Assembly (NCBI GenBank): GCA_026786065.1
Contig: JAJAYS010000172.1
Location: 1 to 6,186 of the forward strand
Origin: Polaromonas sp.
Lineage (GTDB): Bacteria; Pseudomonadota; Gammaproteobacteria; Burkholderiales; Burkholderiaceae_C
DNA length: 6,186 bases
Reading direction: 5' to 3'
A program made the position numbers and the translations under genes. Under the pieces are notes generated by a model. It was not told the DNA's origin. It ran no database searches and was given only the letters and a program-made list of their open reading frames with translations. Positions 1 through 5,440 of this stretch are shown here, piece after piece (position 1 is the stretch's first letter; the number at the start of each line of letters is the position of its first letter).

Positions 1-43
1 CCGGAGTGACGGGCCGCCACAAGAGCGAGAGTTCAAAGAATGA
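1..43 (+). other. Possible 3' end of an upstream gene
   Basis: One frame is open from position 2 and ends at a TGA at 41-43. That TGA overlaps the rfbD start codon as ATGA (40-43), the classic arrangement of coupled genes. It would give a tail of 13 residues ending in EREFKE. A second candidate stop (TGA at 7-9) lies in another frame, leaving a gap of 30 nt to rfbD. In most rhamnose operons the preceding gene is rfbB (dTDP-glucose 4,6-dehydratase), so its 3' end is the natural guess. The visible residues are too few to confirm that or to choose between the two stops. Confidence 0.3.
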
Positions 44-942
44 AGATCCTCCTACTCGGCAAAAACGGCCAGGTCGGCTGGGAGCTGCAGCGCAGTCTGG
101 CGCCGCTGGGCGAGTTGCTGGCGCTCGACCGCCACAGCCAGCATGGGTGCGGCGATCTGGCTAATCTGCAAGGGCTGGCGCAAACCGTGCAAACGGTCCA
201 CCCCGACGTCATCGTCAACGCCGCCGCCTACACCGCTGTGGACCAGGCCGAAAGCGAGCCCGGACTGGCCCGGCGTATCAACGCCGATGCGCCTGCGGTG
301 CTGGCCGAAGAAGCCGCCCGCTGCGGCGCTCTGCTGGTCCACTACAGCACCGATTACGTCTTCGACGGCAGCGGCAGCCGGCCGTGGGCCGAGCCTGATG
401 CGCCGGCGCCGCTCAACGTCTATGGCCAGACCAAGCTCGAAGGCGAGCAGGCCATTCAGGCCGCCGGCCCCAATCACCTGATTTTGCGCACCAGCTGGGT
501 CTATGCGGCACGCGGCGGCAACTTCGCCAAAACCATGATCCGGCTGGCCGGCGAGCGCGACACCCTCAGCGTGGTGAGCGACCAGTTCGGAGCGCCGACC
601 GGTGCCGACCTGCTTGCCGACATCACCGCCCACGCCATCCGCCAAGTGCTGCAGCGCCCGGCCGATGCCGGCCTGTACCACGTCGCGGCCAGCGGCGAAA
701 CCAGCTGGTTTGAGTATGCAAAATACGTTATAGCCCAATGGAATCGGGCGCAGACAGCTACAAATATAATAGCGACTGCGGTGCGCGCCGTGCCCACCAG
801 CAGCTTCCCGACCGCCGCCACACGACCGGTCAACTCGCGGCTCGACAGCACGTTGTTTCAGGCCACCTTCGGGCTGGCGCTGCCGCATTGGCAAGCGGGC
901 GTCGCGCGCATGCTTGCCGAAATCAGGCCCCAAATAAAGTAG
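40..942 (+). CDS. rfbD: dTDP-4-dehydrorhamnose reductase (RmlD)
   Basis: Catalyses the last step of dTDP-L-rhamnose synthesis, NAD(P)H-dependent reduction of dTDP-4-keto-L-rhamnose, in the cytoplasm. The 300-residue length is normal for the family. Visible motifs are the N-terminal Rossmann loop GKNGQVG (7-13), AAAYTAVDQAE (61-71), STDYVFDG (103-110), the SDR catalytic pair Y128 and K132 in YGQTK, LRTSWVY (149-155), DQFGAPT (181-187) and the C-terminal RPVNSRLD (262-269) that shapes the sugar pocket. The ATG at 40 places the Rossmann strand at residues 2-7 as expected and has a GAGAG Shine-Dalgarno-like stretch at 27-31. It probably overlaps the upstream gene by 4 nt. Residues about 230-248 are low in similarity and are encoded by an unusually AT-rich patch (see separate entry). 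All catalytic motifs are intact, so the enzyme should be active. Confidence 0.96.
   Translation: MKILLLGKNGQVGWELQRSLAPLGELLALDRHSQHGCGDLANLQGLAQTVQTVHPDVIVNAAAYTAVDQAESEPGLARRINADAPAVLAEEAARCGALLVHYSTDYVFDGSGSRPWAEPDAPAPLNVYGQTKLEGEQAIQAAGPNHLILRTSWVYAARGGNFAKTMIRLAGERDTLSVVSDQFGAPTGADLLADITAHAIRQVLQRPADAGLYHVAASGETSWFEYAKYVIAQWNRAQTATNIIATAVRAVPTSSFPTAATRPVNSRLDSTLFQATFGLALPHWQAGVARMLAEIRPQIK
715..775 (+). other. AT-rich, repeat-like patch inside rfbD
   Basis: Within an otherwise GC-rich gene this stretch is rich in A and T. It contains GCCC/GGGC arms (733-736 and 746-749) around a 9-nt loop, and GCTA...TAGC arms at 757-760 and 770-773. It encodes the variable linker of RfbD before the conserved AVPTSSFPT segment. 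The combination of a short hairpin with an AGCTA-(A/T-rich)-TAGC unit reminds me of intergenic repeats common in Comamonadaceae genomes. That resemblance is from memory and unverified. It may simply be ordinary variable coding sequence. Confidence 0.3.
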
Positions 943-951
943 CGGGTTCGG

Positions 952-983
952 TGATGTGGTGATGCAATAGAATCGCCGCATCA
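952..983. promoter_or_regulatory. 12-bp inverted repeat, candidate operator
   Basis: The arms TGATGTGGTGAT (952-963) and ATCGCCGCATCA (972-983) pair over 12 positions: 10 Watson-Crick pairs plus two that would be G-U in RNA, around an 8-nt loop. It fills most of the 61-nt gap between rfbD and the antitoxin gene. A TAGAAT hexamer (968-973), five of six matches to a -10 box, sits at its centre, but I see no good -35. The 5' arm region also contains GTGATG twice (951-956 and 959-964). VapB-type antitoxins usually bind palindromes in front of their own operon, so an autoregulatory operator is the leading reading. The RNA hairpin could instead attenuate transcription after rfbD. It lacks a following T run, so it is not a standard intrinsic terminator. 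Confidence 0.5.
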
Positions 984-1003
984 AATCATCTAGTAAAGAC
1001 TCC

Positions 1004-1234
1004 ATGCGCACCACCCTCGATGTTGCCGATGACGTGCTAGCCGCAGCCAAAGAGCTTGCCCGCCTGGAAAACACCACGGCCGGTGCAGTGCTGTCGCGGC
1101 TCGCAAGGCAGGCGCTCACCGCGCAGGTCGCGCCTTCCGGGCGCTCGGCGGCCGGGTTTCGCACGATTCCGCGGGGCGGCAATGTAGTGACTAACGATCA
1201 CGTCAATGCAATCCGGGAAGCAGAAGGCATCTAA
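1004..1234 (+). CDS. vapB: VapB-type antitoxin (ribbon-helix-helix)
   Basis: A 76-residue protein expected to bind and neutralise the PIN toxin encoded immediately downstream, and to repress the pair's own promoter. The N-terminus MRTTLDVADDVLAAAKELA is typical of a short beta strand plus helix of ribbon-helix-helix DNA-binding antitoxins, followed by a second helix (about 25-39). The C-terminal part GFRTIPRGGN...VTNDHVNAIREAEG (51-75) matches the pattern of VapB partners of this VapC group, where the tail fills the toxin active site. The stop TAA at 1232-1234 directly abuts the toxin ATG. The ATG at 1004 is the only sensible start; the Shine-Dalgarno is weak (TAAAGA at 993-998). A 12-bp inverted repeat lies just upstream. 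It sits unusually in the middle of a rhamnose-synthesis operon. The family call is by eye. Confidence 0.82.
   Translation: MRTTLDVADDVLAAAKELARLENTTAGAVLSRLARQALTAQVAPSGRSAAGFRTIPRGGNVVTNDHVNAIREAEGI
1222..1227 (+). promoter_or_regulatory. Shine-Dalgarno site for the toxin gene
   Basis: AGAAGG lies inside the end of the antitoxin gene, 7 nt before the toxin ATG at 1235. It is the best ribosome-binding site in the plus-strand cluster. It supports the toxin start and tight coupling of toxin translation to antitoxin translation. Confidence 0.65.
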
Positions 1235-1678
1235 ATGCGGGCGATCCTCGATGTGAGTGTGTTGATTGCGCTTCTCGACACCCAACACTTGCATCACGCC
1301 GGTGTCACACGCTGGTTTGCCAACAATGCCGCGAGCGGCTGGGCATCTTGCCCGCTCACTCAAAATGGCTGCATCCGCATCCTGTCGCAACCGGCTTACC
1401 TGAACAGCACGGCTGCGGCGGTCGTGGCCGATATTTTGATCGACGCCACGGCGGATGCGTCACACCAGTTTTGGCCCGATTCGTTCAGTTTGCTGGAGTC
1501 CGGTGCCTTGAACTGGGACAGGTTGCTGTCAGGCAGGCATCTGACCGCCGTGTACCTGCTGGCGCTGGCTGTACGAAATAAAGGCCGTTTGGCAACGCTG
1601 GATCAGGGCATTCCCCTGTCGGCTGTGCCAGGGGCGTTGCCCGAACACCTGATCGTTCTTTCAAATAAGGCGCCCTGA
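1235..1678 (+). CDS. vapC: VapC-type PIN-domain toxin, catalytic site altered
   Basis: A 147-residue PIN-domain protein of the VapC ribonuclease-toxin type; active members cleave RNA using Mg2+/Mn2+ held by acidic residues. Family signs are [11 protein letters not shown] (5-15, first acid D6), the [11 protein letters not shown] region, [19 protein letters not shown] (35-53), [12 protein letters not shown] (77-88), [21 protein letters not shown] (103-123) and the late acid D123. Two positions are odd. Q43 (CAA, 1361-1363) sits where many PIN proteins have Glu, though this subgroup tolerates variation there. A105 (GCC, 1547-1549) replaces the Asp normally seen in the TDxYLLALA motif. Each differs from an acidic codon by one base. 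Loss of the second would be expected to weaken or abolish nuclease activity. The gene follows vapB with no gap and ends only 4 nt before rfbA, so its translation may help expression of the rhamnose genes. Family call is firm; activity is doubtful. Confidence 0.85.
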   Translation: MRAILDVSVLIALLDTQHLHHAGVTRWFANNAASGWASCPLTQNGCIRILSQPAYLNSTAAAVVADILIDATADASHQFWPDSFSLLESGALNWDRLLSGRHLTAVYLLALAVRNKGRLATLDQGIPLSAVPGALPEHLIVLSNKAP

Positions 1679-1682
1679 AACC

Positions 1683-2579
1683 ATGAGCTTGGTCCACACC
1701 GCCCGCAAAGGCATCGTCCTCGCAGGCGGTTCGGGCACGCGCCTGCACCCGGCCACGCTGGCCATCAGCAAGCAACTGCTGCCGGTTTACGACAAGCCGA
1801 TGATTTACTACCCGCTCAGCACGCTGATGCTGGCCGGCATTCGCGAGGTGCTGGTCATCAGCACGCCGCAAGACACGCCGCGCTTTCAGCAGCTGCTCGG
1901 CGACGGCAGCCAGTGGGGCATGAGCTTGCAGTACGCGGTGCAGTCCAGCCCGGACGGGCTGGCGCAGGCCTTCATCATTGGCGAAAAGTTTTTGGCCGGT
2001 GTGCCCAGCGCGCTGGTGCTGGGCGACAACATTTTTCACGGCCATGATTTCGCGCAGTTGTTGGCCGGCGTCAGTGCGCAAGCCGACGGCGCGACCGTAT
2101 TCGCCTACCACGTGCGCGACCCGCAGCGTTACGGCGTCGTCGCCTTCGACGCGGCGGGCAAAGCCGTCAGCATCGAAGAAAAACCGGCAGAGCCGCAGAG
2201 TAGCTACGCCGTCACCGGCCTGTATTTTTACGACGCCCAAGTCGTTGACATCGCCAAAGGCATCCGGCCCAGCGCGCGCGGCGAGCTGGAGATCACCGCA
2301 GTCAATCAGGCCTACCTGGAGCAGGGCCGCTTGAGCGTGCAGATCATGAAGCGCGGCTACGCCTGGCTGGACACCGGCACCCACGAGAGCCTGCTGGAGG
2401 CCAGCCAGTTCATCGCCACGCTGGAGAACCGCCAGGGACTCAAAGTAGCCTGTCTGGAAGAGATCGCGTTCCGGCAGAACTGGATCGACGCAGCGCAATT
2501 GCAAGCACTTGCCCAGCCGCTGATAAAAAGCGGCTACGGGCAATACCTGCTCCAGATCCTCAAAGAAAAGATTTATTGA
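1683..2579 (+). CDS. rfbA: Glucose-1-phosphate thymidylyltransferase (RmlA)
   Basis: Makes dTDP-glucose from glucose-1-phosphate and dTTP, the first and feedback-regulated step of dTDP-L-rhamnose synthesis. The 298-residue length is standard. Motifs in order are the nucleotide-binding GGSGTRLHP (15-23), [22 protein letters not shown] (28-49), DGLAQAF (91-97), GDNIFHG with metal-binding D115 (114-120), the sugar-binding EEKP (165-168), TGLYFYD (178-184), RGELEIT (199-205), and LDTGTHESL (229-237) around the second metal site. The ATG at 1683 lies 4 nt after the toxin stop and gives a short leader before the first strand. Its Shine-Dalgarno is poor (AAGG at 1667-1670, 12 nt away), so expression probably depends on coupling to the preceding cistron. 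It is separated from rfbD by the toxin-antitoxin pair rather than following it directly. No key residue is missing. Confidence 0.97.
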   Translation: MSLVHTARKGIVLAGGSGTRLHPATLAISKQLLPVYDKPMIYYPLSTLMLAGIREVLVISTPQDTPRFQQLLGDGSQWGMSLQYAVQSSPDGLAQAFIIGEKFLAGVPSALVLGDNIFHGHDFAQLLAGVSAQADGATVFAYHVRDPQRYGVVAFDAAGKAVSIEEKPAEPQSSYAVTGLYFYDAQVVDIAKGIRPSARGELEITAVNQAYLEQGRLSVQIMKRGYAWLDTGTHESLLEASQFIATLENRQGLKVACLEEIAFRQNWIDAAQLQALAQPLIKSGYGQYLLQILKEKIY

Positions 2580-3124
2580 TGCGCGCCACACCGCTTTCGC
2601 TTTCGTCGGTCGTCATGCTGGAGCCCGAGGTCTTCTCTGACGCGCGCGGTTTTTTTTTCGAGAGCTTCAACCAGGCCCGGCTGGCTGAGGCACTGGGTTT
2701 TGACGCCACCTTTGTGCAAGACAACCATTCATGCACCAGCCGGGGCGGGCTGCGTGGCTTGCATTACCAGGTGCGCCAACCGCAAGGCAAGCTGGTGCGC
2801 GTGGTGCGCGGCGAGATTTTCGATGTGGTCGTCGATCTCAGAAAATCGTCGCCCGGTTTCGGCCGCTGGCTGGGTGAAATTCTGTCGGCCGACAATCGGC
2901 GGCAACTGTGGATTCCGGCCGGCTTCGCGCACGGCTTTCTGGCGCTTTCTGGCGAAGCCGAAGTCTTGTACAAAACGACCGATTACTACGCACCGCAGTT
3001 CGAGCGCTGCATCGCCTGGAACGACCCCGACATCGCTGTCGAATGGCCTTTGGCCACCGCACCGATGCTGTCGGTGAAAGACCAGGCCGGCCTGAGCCTG
3101 CGCAGCGCCGAGGTCTTTGCGTGA
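2579..3124 (+). CDS. rfbC: dTDP-4-dehydrorhamnose 3,5-epimerase (RmlC)
   Basis: Epimerises C3 and C5 of dTDP-4-keto-6-deoxyglucose to give the L-sugar that RfbD reduces. The protein has 181 residues, the usual size for this cupin-fold homodimer. The signature FVQDNHSCTSRGGLRGLHYQ spans 45-64. By alignment with characterised RmlC, R59, H62 (general base), K71, H118, Y137 (in YKTTDYY) and D168 (in SVKD) occupy the expected active-site positions. The ATG at 2579 shares one base with the rfbA stop (TGATG, 2577-2581), which implies re-initiation coupling, and AAGAAAAG (2563-2570) is a fair Shine-Dalgarno. A TTG one codon earlier (2576) is possible but unnecessary. A run of nine T (2650-2658) encodes part of RGFFFE near codons 24-27; a slip there would truncate the protein early. 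Confidence 0.97.
   Translation: MRATPLSLSSVVMLEPEVFSDARGFFFESFNQARLAEALGFDATFVQDNHSCTSRGGLRGLHYQVRQPQGKLVRVVRGEIFDVVVDLRKSSPGFGRWLGEILSADNRRQLWIPAGFAHGFLALSGEAEVLYKTTDYYAPQFERCIAWNDPDIAVEWPLATAPMLSVKDQAGLSLRSAEVFA
2650..2658 (+). repeat. Nine-T homopolymer in rfbC
   Basis: Nine consecutive T within a GC-rich gene, read as GGT TTT TTT TTC in codons for GFFF. Homopolymers of this length in early coding sequence can slip during replication or transcription. In surface-polysaccharide genes such tracts sometimes mediate phase variation. Nothing here shows that this one actually varies. Confidence 0.85.
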
Positions 3125-3137
3125 TGGCCAGTCGAGC

Positions 3138-4274
3138 ATGAGAGTGCTGCATTTCGGCCGCTTCTGGAACGCGCAGTACGGCGGTTTGGAGCGGCATGTC
3201 TCGTTGCTCGGGCACGGGCTGGCCGCGCAGGGCGTGGAGGTCGTCAACCTCGTGGCGGCATCGGGGCGAAGCGGGAGCGACGAGTCCCAAGGGCTCTATC
3301 GGCTGGTTCAGGCGCCATCGTTTGGCGAAGCGCACAGCATGGCGATCTCGCCTGCGCTGGTCTTCAAGGCGCTGGCGCTGCACCGCGAAAAGCCCTTCGA
3401 CGTTTTTCACCTGCATTTCCCCGATCCGCTGTCGCACCTTACTTCGATGCTTCTGCCCGCCAAAGTGCGACGCGTCATCACCTGGCACAGCGACATCATT
3501 CGGCAAAAGCGCCTGCGCGCGCTTTATAAGCCATTGCAAAGTCGCATCGTGCTGCAGGCTGACGCGCTGGTCGCCGCCACCCAAGCGCACTTCGACAGCT
3601 CGACGCAGATTCCGGTCGAGGTCCCCGCAGAGCGGCGCCATGTGATCCCCTATGGGCTCGATTATTCGTCGCTTGCCTTGAACACCCGCACCGCAGCGCT
3701 GCGCGACAAGTTGCGCAGTCGCGCCCAAGGGCGAGGCCTGCTATTCGCACTGGGGCGGCATGTGTACTACAAAGGCTTCAACGTGCTGATCGATGCGCTG
3801 AAGAGCACGGACGCCTTTTTGATCCTCGGTGGCGACGGGCCGCTTCGCCCGCAACTCGAGCAGCAGGCTGCCGAACTGGGACTGAGCGAGAGAGTCTGGT
3901 TTGTCGGCCGCATTCCAGAGCAAGACTTGGGCGCCTACTTTCACGCCTGCGATGTGTTCTGTCTGCCGTCGGTCGAGCAGTCTGAGGCCTTCGGGCTGGT
4001 CCAGCTCGAAGCCATGGCTTGCGGCAAGCCGGTGGTATGTACGCAGCTCAATAACGGCGTCAATGTTGTCAACGTTGCGGGAGAAACCGGCTTTGCGGTG
4101 CCGGTGCGCAATGCTTCGGCCCTGGGCCAATGCCTGGCCCGATTGTTGAACGACCCTTTGCTGCGGCAAAAAATGGGTCAGCACGCGCTAGCTCATTCGG
4201 TTGCCTATTCCGTGGAGAACATGACCACCCGCCACATCAGGCTGTATCAGGAACTCCTGAGCACGAACTTGTAG
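3138..4274 (+). CDS. GT4-family glycosyltransferase (WbpZ-like)
   Basis: A 378-residue GT-B-fold glycosyltransferase, probably adding a nucleotide-activated sugar to a lipid-linked O-antigen or core intermediate at the cytoplasmic face of the inner membrane. Visible features are the N-terminal acceptor-side loop GGLERHV (15-21), HLHFPDPLSHL (91-101), TWHSDIIRQKRLRALYKPL (115-133), the donor-domain GRHVYYKGF (206-214), GGDGPL (231-236), FVGRIP (255-260) and the EX7E motif SEAFGLVQLEAMACGKPVV (282-300; E283 and E291). The TWHSDIIRQK..LYKPL segment and the LPSVEQSEAFG region recall WbpZ/WbdB-type D-rhamnosyl or mannosyltransferases, but I cannot assign the donor. I chose the ATG at 3138 because MRVLHFGRF starts the first Rossmann strand directly; a TTG at 3117 would overlap rfbC. 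The 3' end overlaps the convergent gene by 28 bp. No signal peptide or membrane helix is apparent. Confidence 0.9.
   Translation: MRVLHFGRFWNAQYGGLERHVSLLGHGLAAQGVEVVNLVAASGRSGSDESQGLYRLVQAPSFGEAHSMAISPALVFKALALHREKPFDVFHLHFPDPLSHLTSMLLPAKVRRVITWHSDIIRQKRLRALYKPLQSRIVLQADALVAATQAHFDSSTQIPVEVPAERRHVIPYGLDYSSLALNTRTAALRDKLRSRAQGRGLLFALGRHVYYKGFNVLIDALKSTDAFLILGGDGPLRPQLEQQAAELGLSERVWFVGRIPEQDLGAYFHACDVFCLPSVEQSEAFGLVQLEAMACGKPVVCTQLNNGVNVVNVAGETGFAVPVRNASALGQCLARLLNDPLLRQKMGQHALAHSVAYSVENMTTRHIRLYQELLSTNL
4247..4260. repeat. 14-bp palindrome at convergent gene ends
   Basis: TCAGGA and TCCTGA arms (4247-4252, 4255-4260) are perfect inverted copies around a 2-bp centre. The palindrome includes the stop codon of the minus-strand glycosyltransferase (4247-4249) and lies inside the plus-strand one. 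The loop is too short, and no T run follows, for a normal intrinsic terminator. Confidence 0.5.
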
Positions 4275-5386
4275 GCGTCAACCGTTTCGCTGACGCATTG
4301 CGCCCAGCTGAACTGGCGGCTGCGCTCCAGCGCGCGCGCTGCCATGGTTGCACGCACGTCAGGGGAGGTTATCAGAAGCTCCATCGCGCGGGTGAAGCCG
4401 TCCACATCCTGCGGGTCCAGCAGGACGCCGGTGTCGCCCACGACCTCTGGAATCGACGAGACATTCGAGGTGATGACGGGTACGCCGCAGGCCATCGCTT
4501 CCAAGGGCGGCAGGCCGAACCCTTCATAGATCGACGGATAAACCAGCGCAGTGGCGCCCGCCAGTACTGCCGCCAAGTCCTCACGACTCAGATAGCCCAG
4601 CATCCGGATTTCGCCGGCTGCAATCAAAGGGGCCATCTGCTTCTCCAGCGCGGAGGTGTGCCAGCCTTTCATGCCGACCAGTACCAGCGGGAAGCGATTT
4701 CGAAGCGGGGAGCTTAACTGCATGAAAGCTCGCAGGACGACGGAAAGATTTTTTCGGGGTTCGAGTGTGCCCACCGCAATAATGTATTGGCCGTGTGTGA
4801 GTTGATTGGCGCTCATGACCGCTCGGGTCTTCTCCACCGAGCGCGGATGAAACGAAGCCTCGACTCCCAGCAGTACGGGTCGAATCCGCTCCGGTTTTAC
4901 GCCGAACACTTCAATTAGCTCGCGCTTGACGAATTCCGAGTCCGTCATGATCAGTGACGCGCGATCGAGTCCGGGCTGAAAATACTTATTCATCGACTTT
5001 ACGCGCGCTGTTGGATGCATCTCGGGGTAACGTATCCACGAAAGATCGTGAACCGTGATGACACTCGGCCTATCAAAACGATAGGCTAAGAAATTGGGTT
5101 CGTGGTAGATGTCAGGACGCGCTTTCTCAACGCCTTTCGAGAATTGCCGTTGTTGAAGCATGCGCGCAACGTCATACGAATTAGGCAAAAGCCAGTGAAC
5201 CCAAGTCTTCAGCATGGCTACCTTGGGCAGGGGGTTTGACCGCACTTTGGGACTCCAGCCAGAACCGTAGAAAAAATTGACGTTGACATCGCCAACCTGA
5301 CTTAGTCCCATCGCCAGATGATGCGAATACTGGCCAATGCCTGTTAGAGGCGAAAGCAGGGCTGTGGCGTTGAAGGCAACATCCAT
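4247..5386 (-). CDS. GT4-family glycosyltransferase (mannosyl/rhamnosyl type)
   Basis: A 379-residue GT-B glycosyltransferase of the group that includes O-antigen mannosyl- and D-rhamnosyltransferases. In order: the N-terminal strand [20 protein letters not shown] with the glycine loop TGIGQY (15-20), YHEPNF (94-99), TVHDLSW (111-117), the donor-site GTLEPRKN (206-213, with R211 and K212 expected at the nucleotide phosphates), LGYLS (263-267), and the EX7E motif in [23 protein letters not shown] (E288, E296), followed by EVVGDTG (314-320). It lies 54 nt downstream of the Rmd-like gene on the same strand, so it may use GDP-D-rhamnose or GDP-mannose; that is inference from context. The ATG at 5386 starts the first strand correctly, with a weak AAGAAAG Shine-Dalgarno upstream. 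Its 5' half is clearly less GC-rich than the rml genes, suggesting a different origin. No signal peptide or membrane helix is apparent. Confidence 0.92.
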   Translation of the reverse strand: MDVAFNATALLSPLTGIGQYSHHLAMGLSQVGDVNVNFFYGSGWSPKVRSNPLPKVAMLKTWVHWLLPNSYDVARMLQQRQFSKGVEKARPDIYHEPNFLAYRFDRPSVITVHDLSWIRYPEMHPTARVKSMNKYFQPGLDRASLIMTDSEFVKRELIEVFGVKPERIRPVLLGVEASFHPRSVEKTRAVMSANQLTHGQYIIAVGTLEPRKNLSVVLRAFMQLSSPLRNRFPLVLVGMKGWHTSALEKQMAPLIAAGEIRMLGYLSREDLAAVLAGATALVYPSIYEGFGLPPLEAMACGVPVITSNVSSIPEVVGDTGVLLDPQDVDGFTRAMELLITSPDVRATMAARALERSRQFSWAQCVSETVDAYKFVLRSS

Positions 5387-5440
5387 TAAATCGACTTTCT
5401 TTGAATTAAGTTTTGGGCAGACCTCGTCGGTGCCTCAGAG

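Noticed and set aside
52..1182. Long open frame of 376 codons on the minus strand across rfbD and vapB
   Set aside because: It is antisense to a complete, motif-verified rfbD and to the antitoxin gene, its translation shows no recognisable domain, and GC-rich genes commonly leave such open frames on the opposite strand.
2576..2578. TTG as start of rfbC
   Set aside because: The ATG at 2579 immediately follows, fits family length and gives the usual one-base stop/start overlap with rfbA.
1485..2591. Minus-strand open frame of 368 codons opposite rfbA and the toxin gene
   Set aside because: It lies opposite a textbook RmlA with all motifs intact, and its own translation is low-complexity and unlike a known family.
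3117..3137. TTG-initiated extension of the plus-strand glycosyltransferase
   Set aside because: It would add seven residues ahead of the first Rossmann strand and overlap rfbC; the ATG at 3138 starts exactly at the strand.
2838..3728. Minus-strand open frame of 296 codons opposite rfbC and the plus-strand glycosyltransferase
   Set aside because: Its arginine-rich translation without domain signs is a by-product of GC-rich codon structure on the coding strand.
4275..4296. Inverted repeat GCGTCA/TGACGC just after the plus-strand glycosyltransferase stop, considered as a terminator
   Set aside because: The stem is only 6 bp with a 10-nt loop and no T run follows on either strand. It also lies within the coding sequence of the minus-strand gene.
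5387..5440. Spacer between the Rmd-like gene and the minus-strand glycosyltransferase as a promoter or terminator region
   Set aside because: I found no convincing -35/-10 pair and no hairpin with a T run. It is AT-rich near the downstream start but otherwise looks like a plain intra-operon gap.
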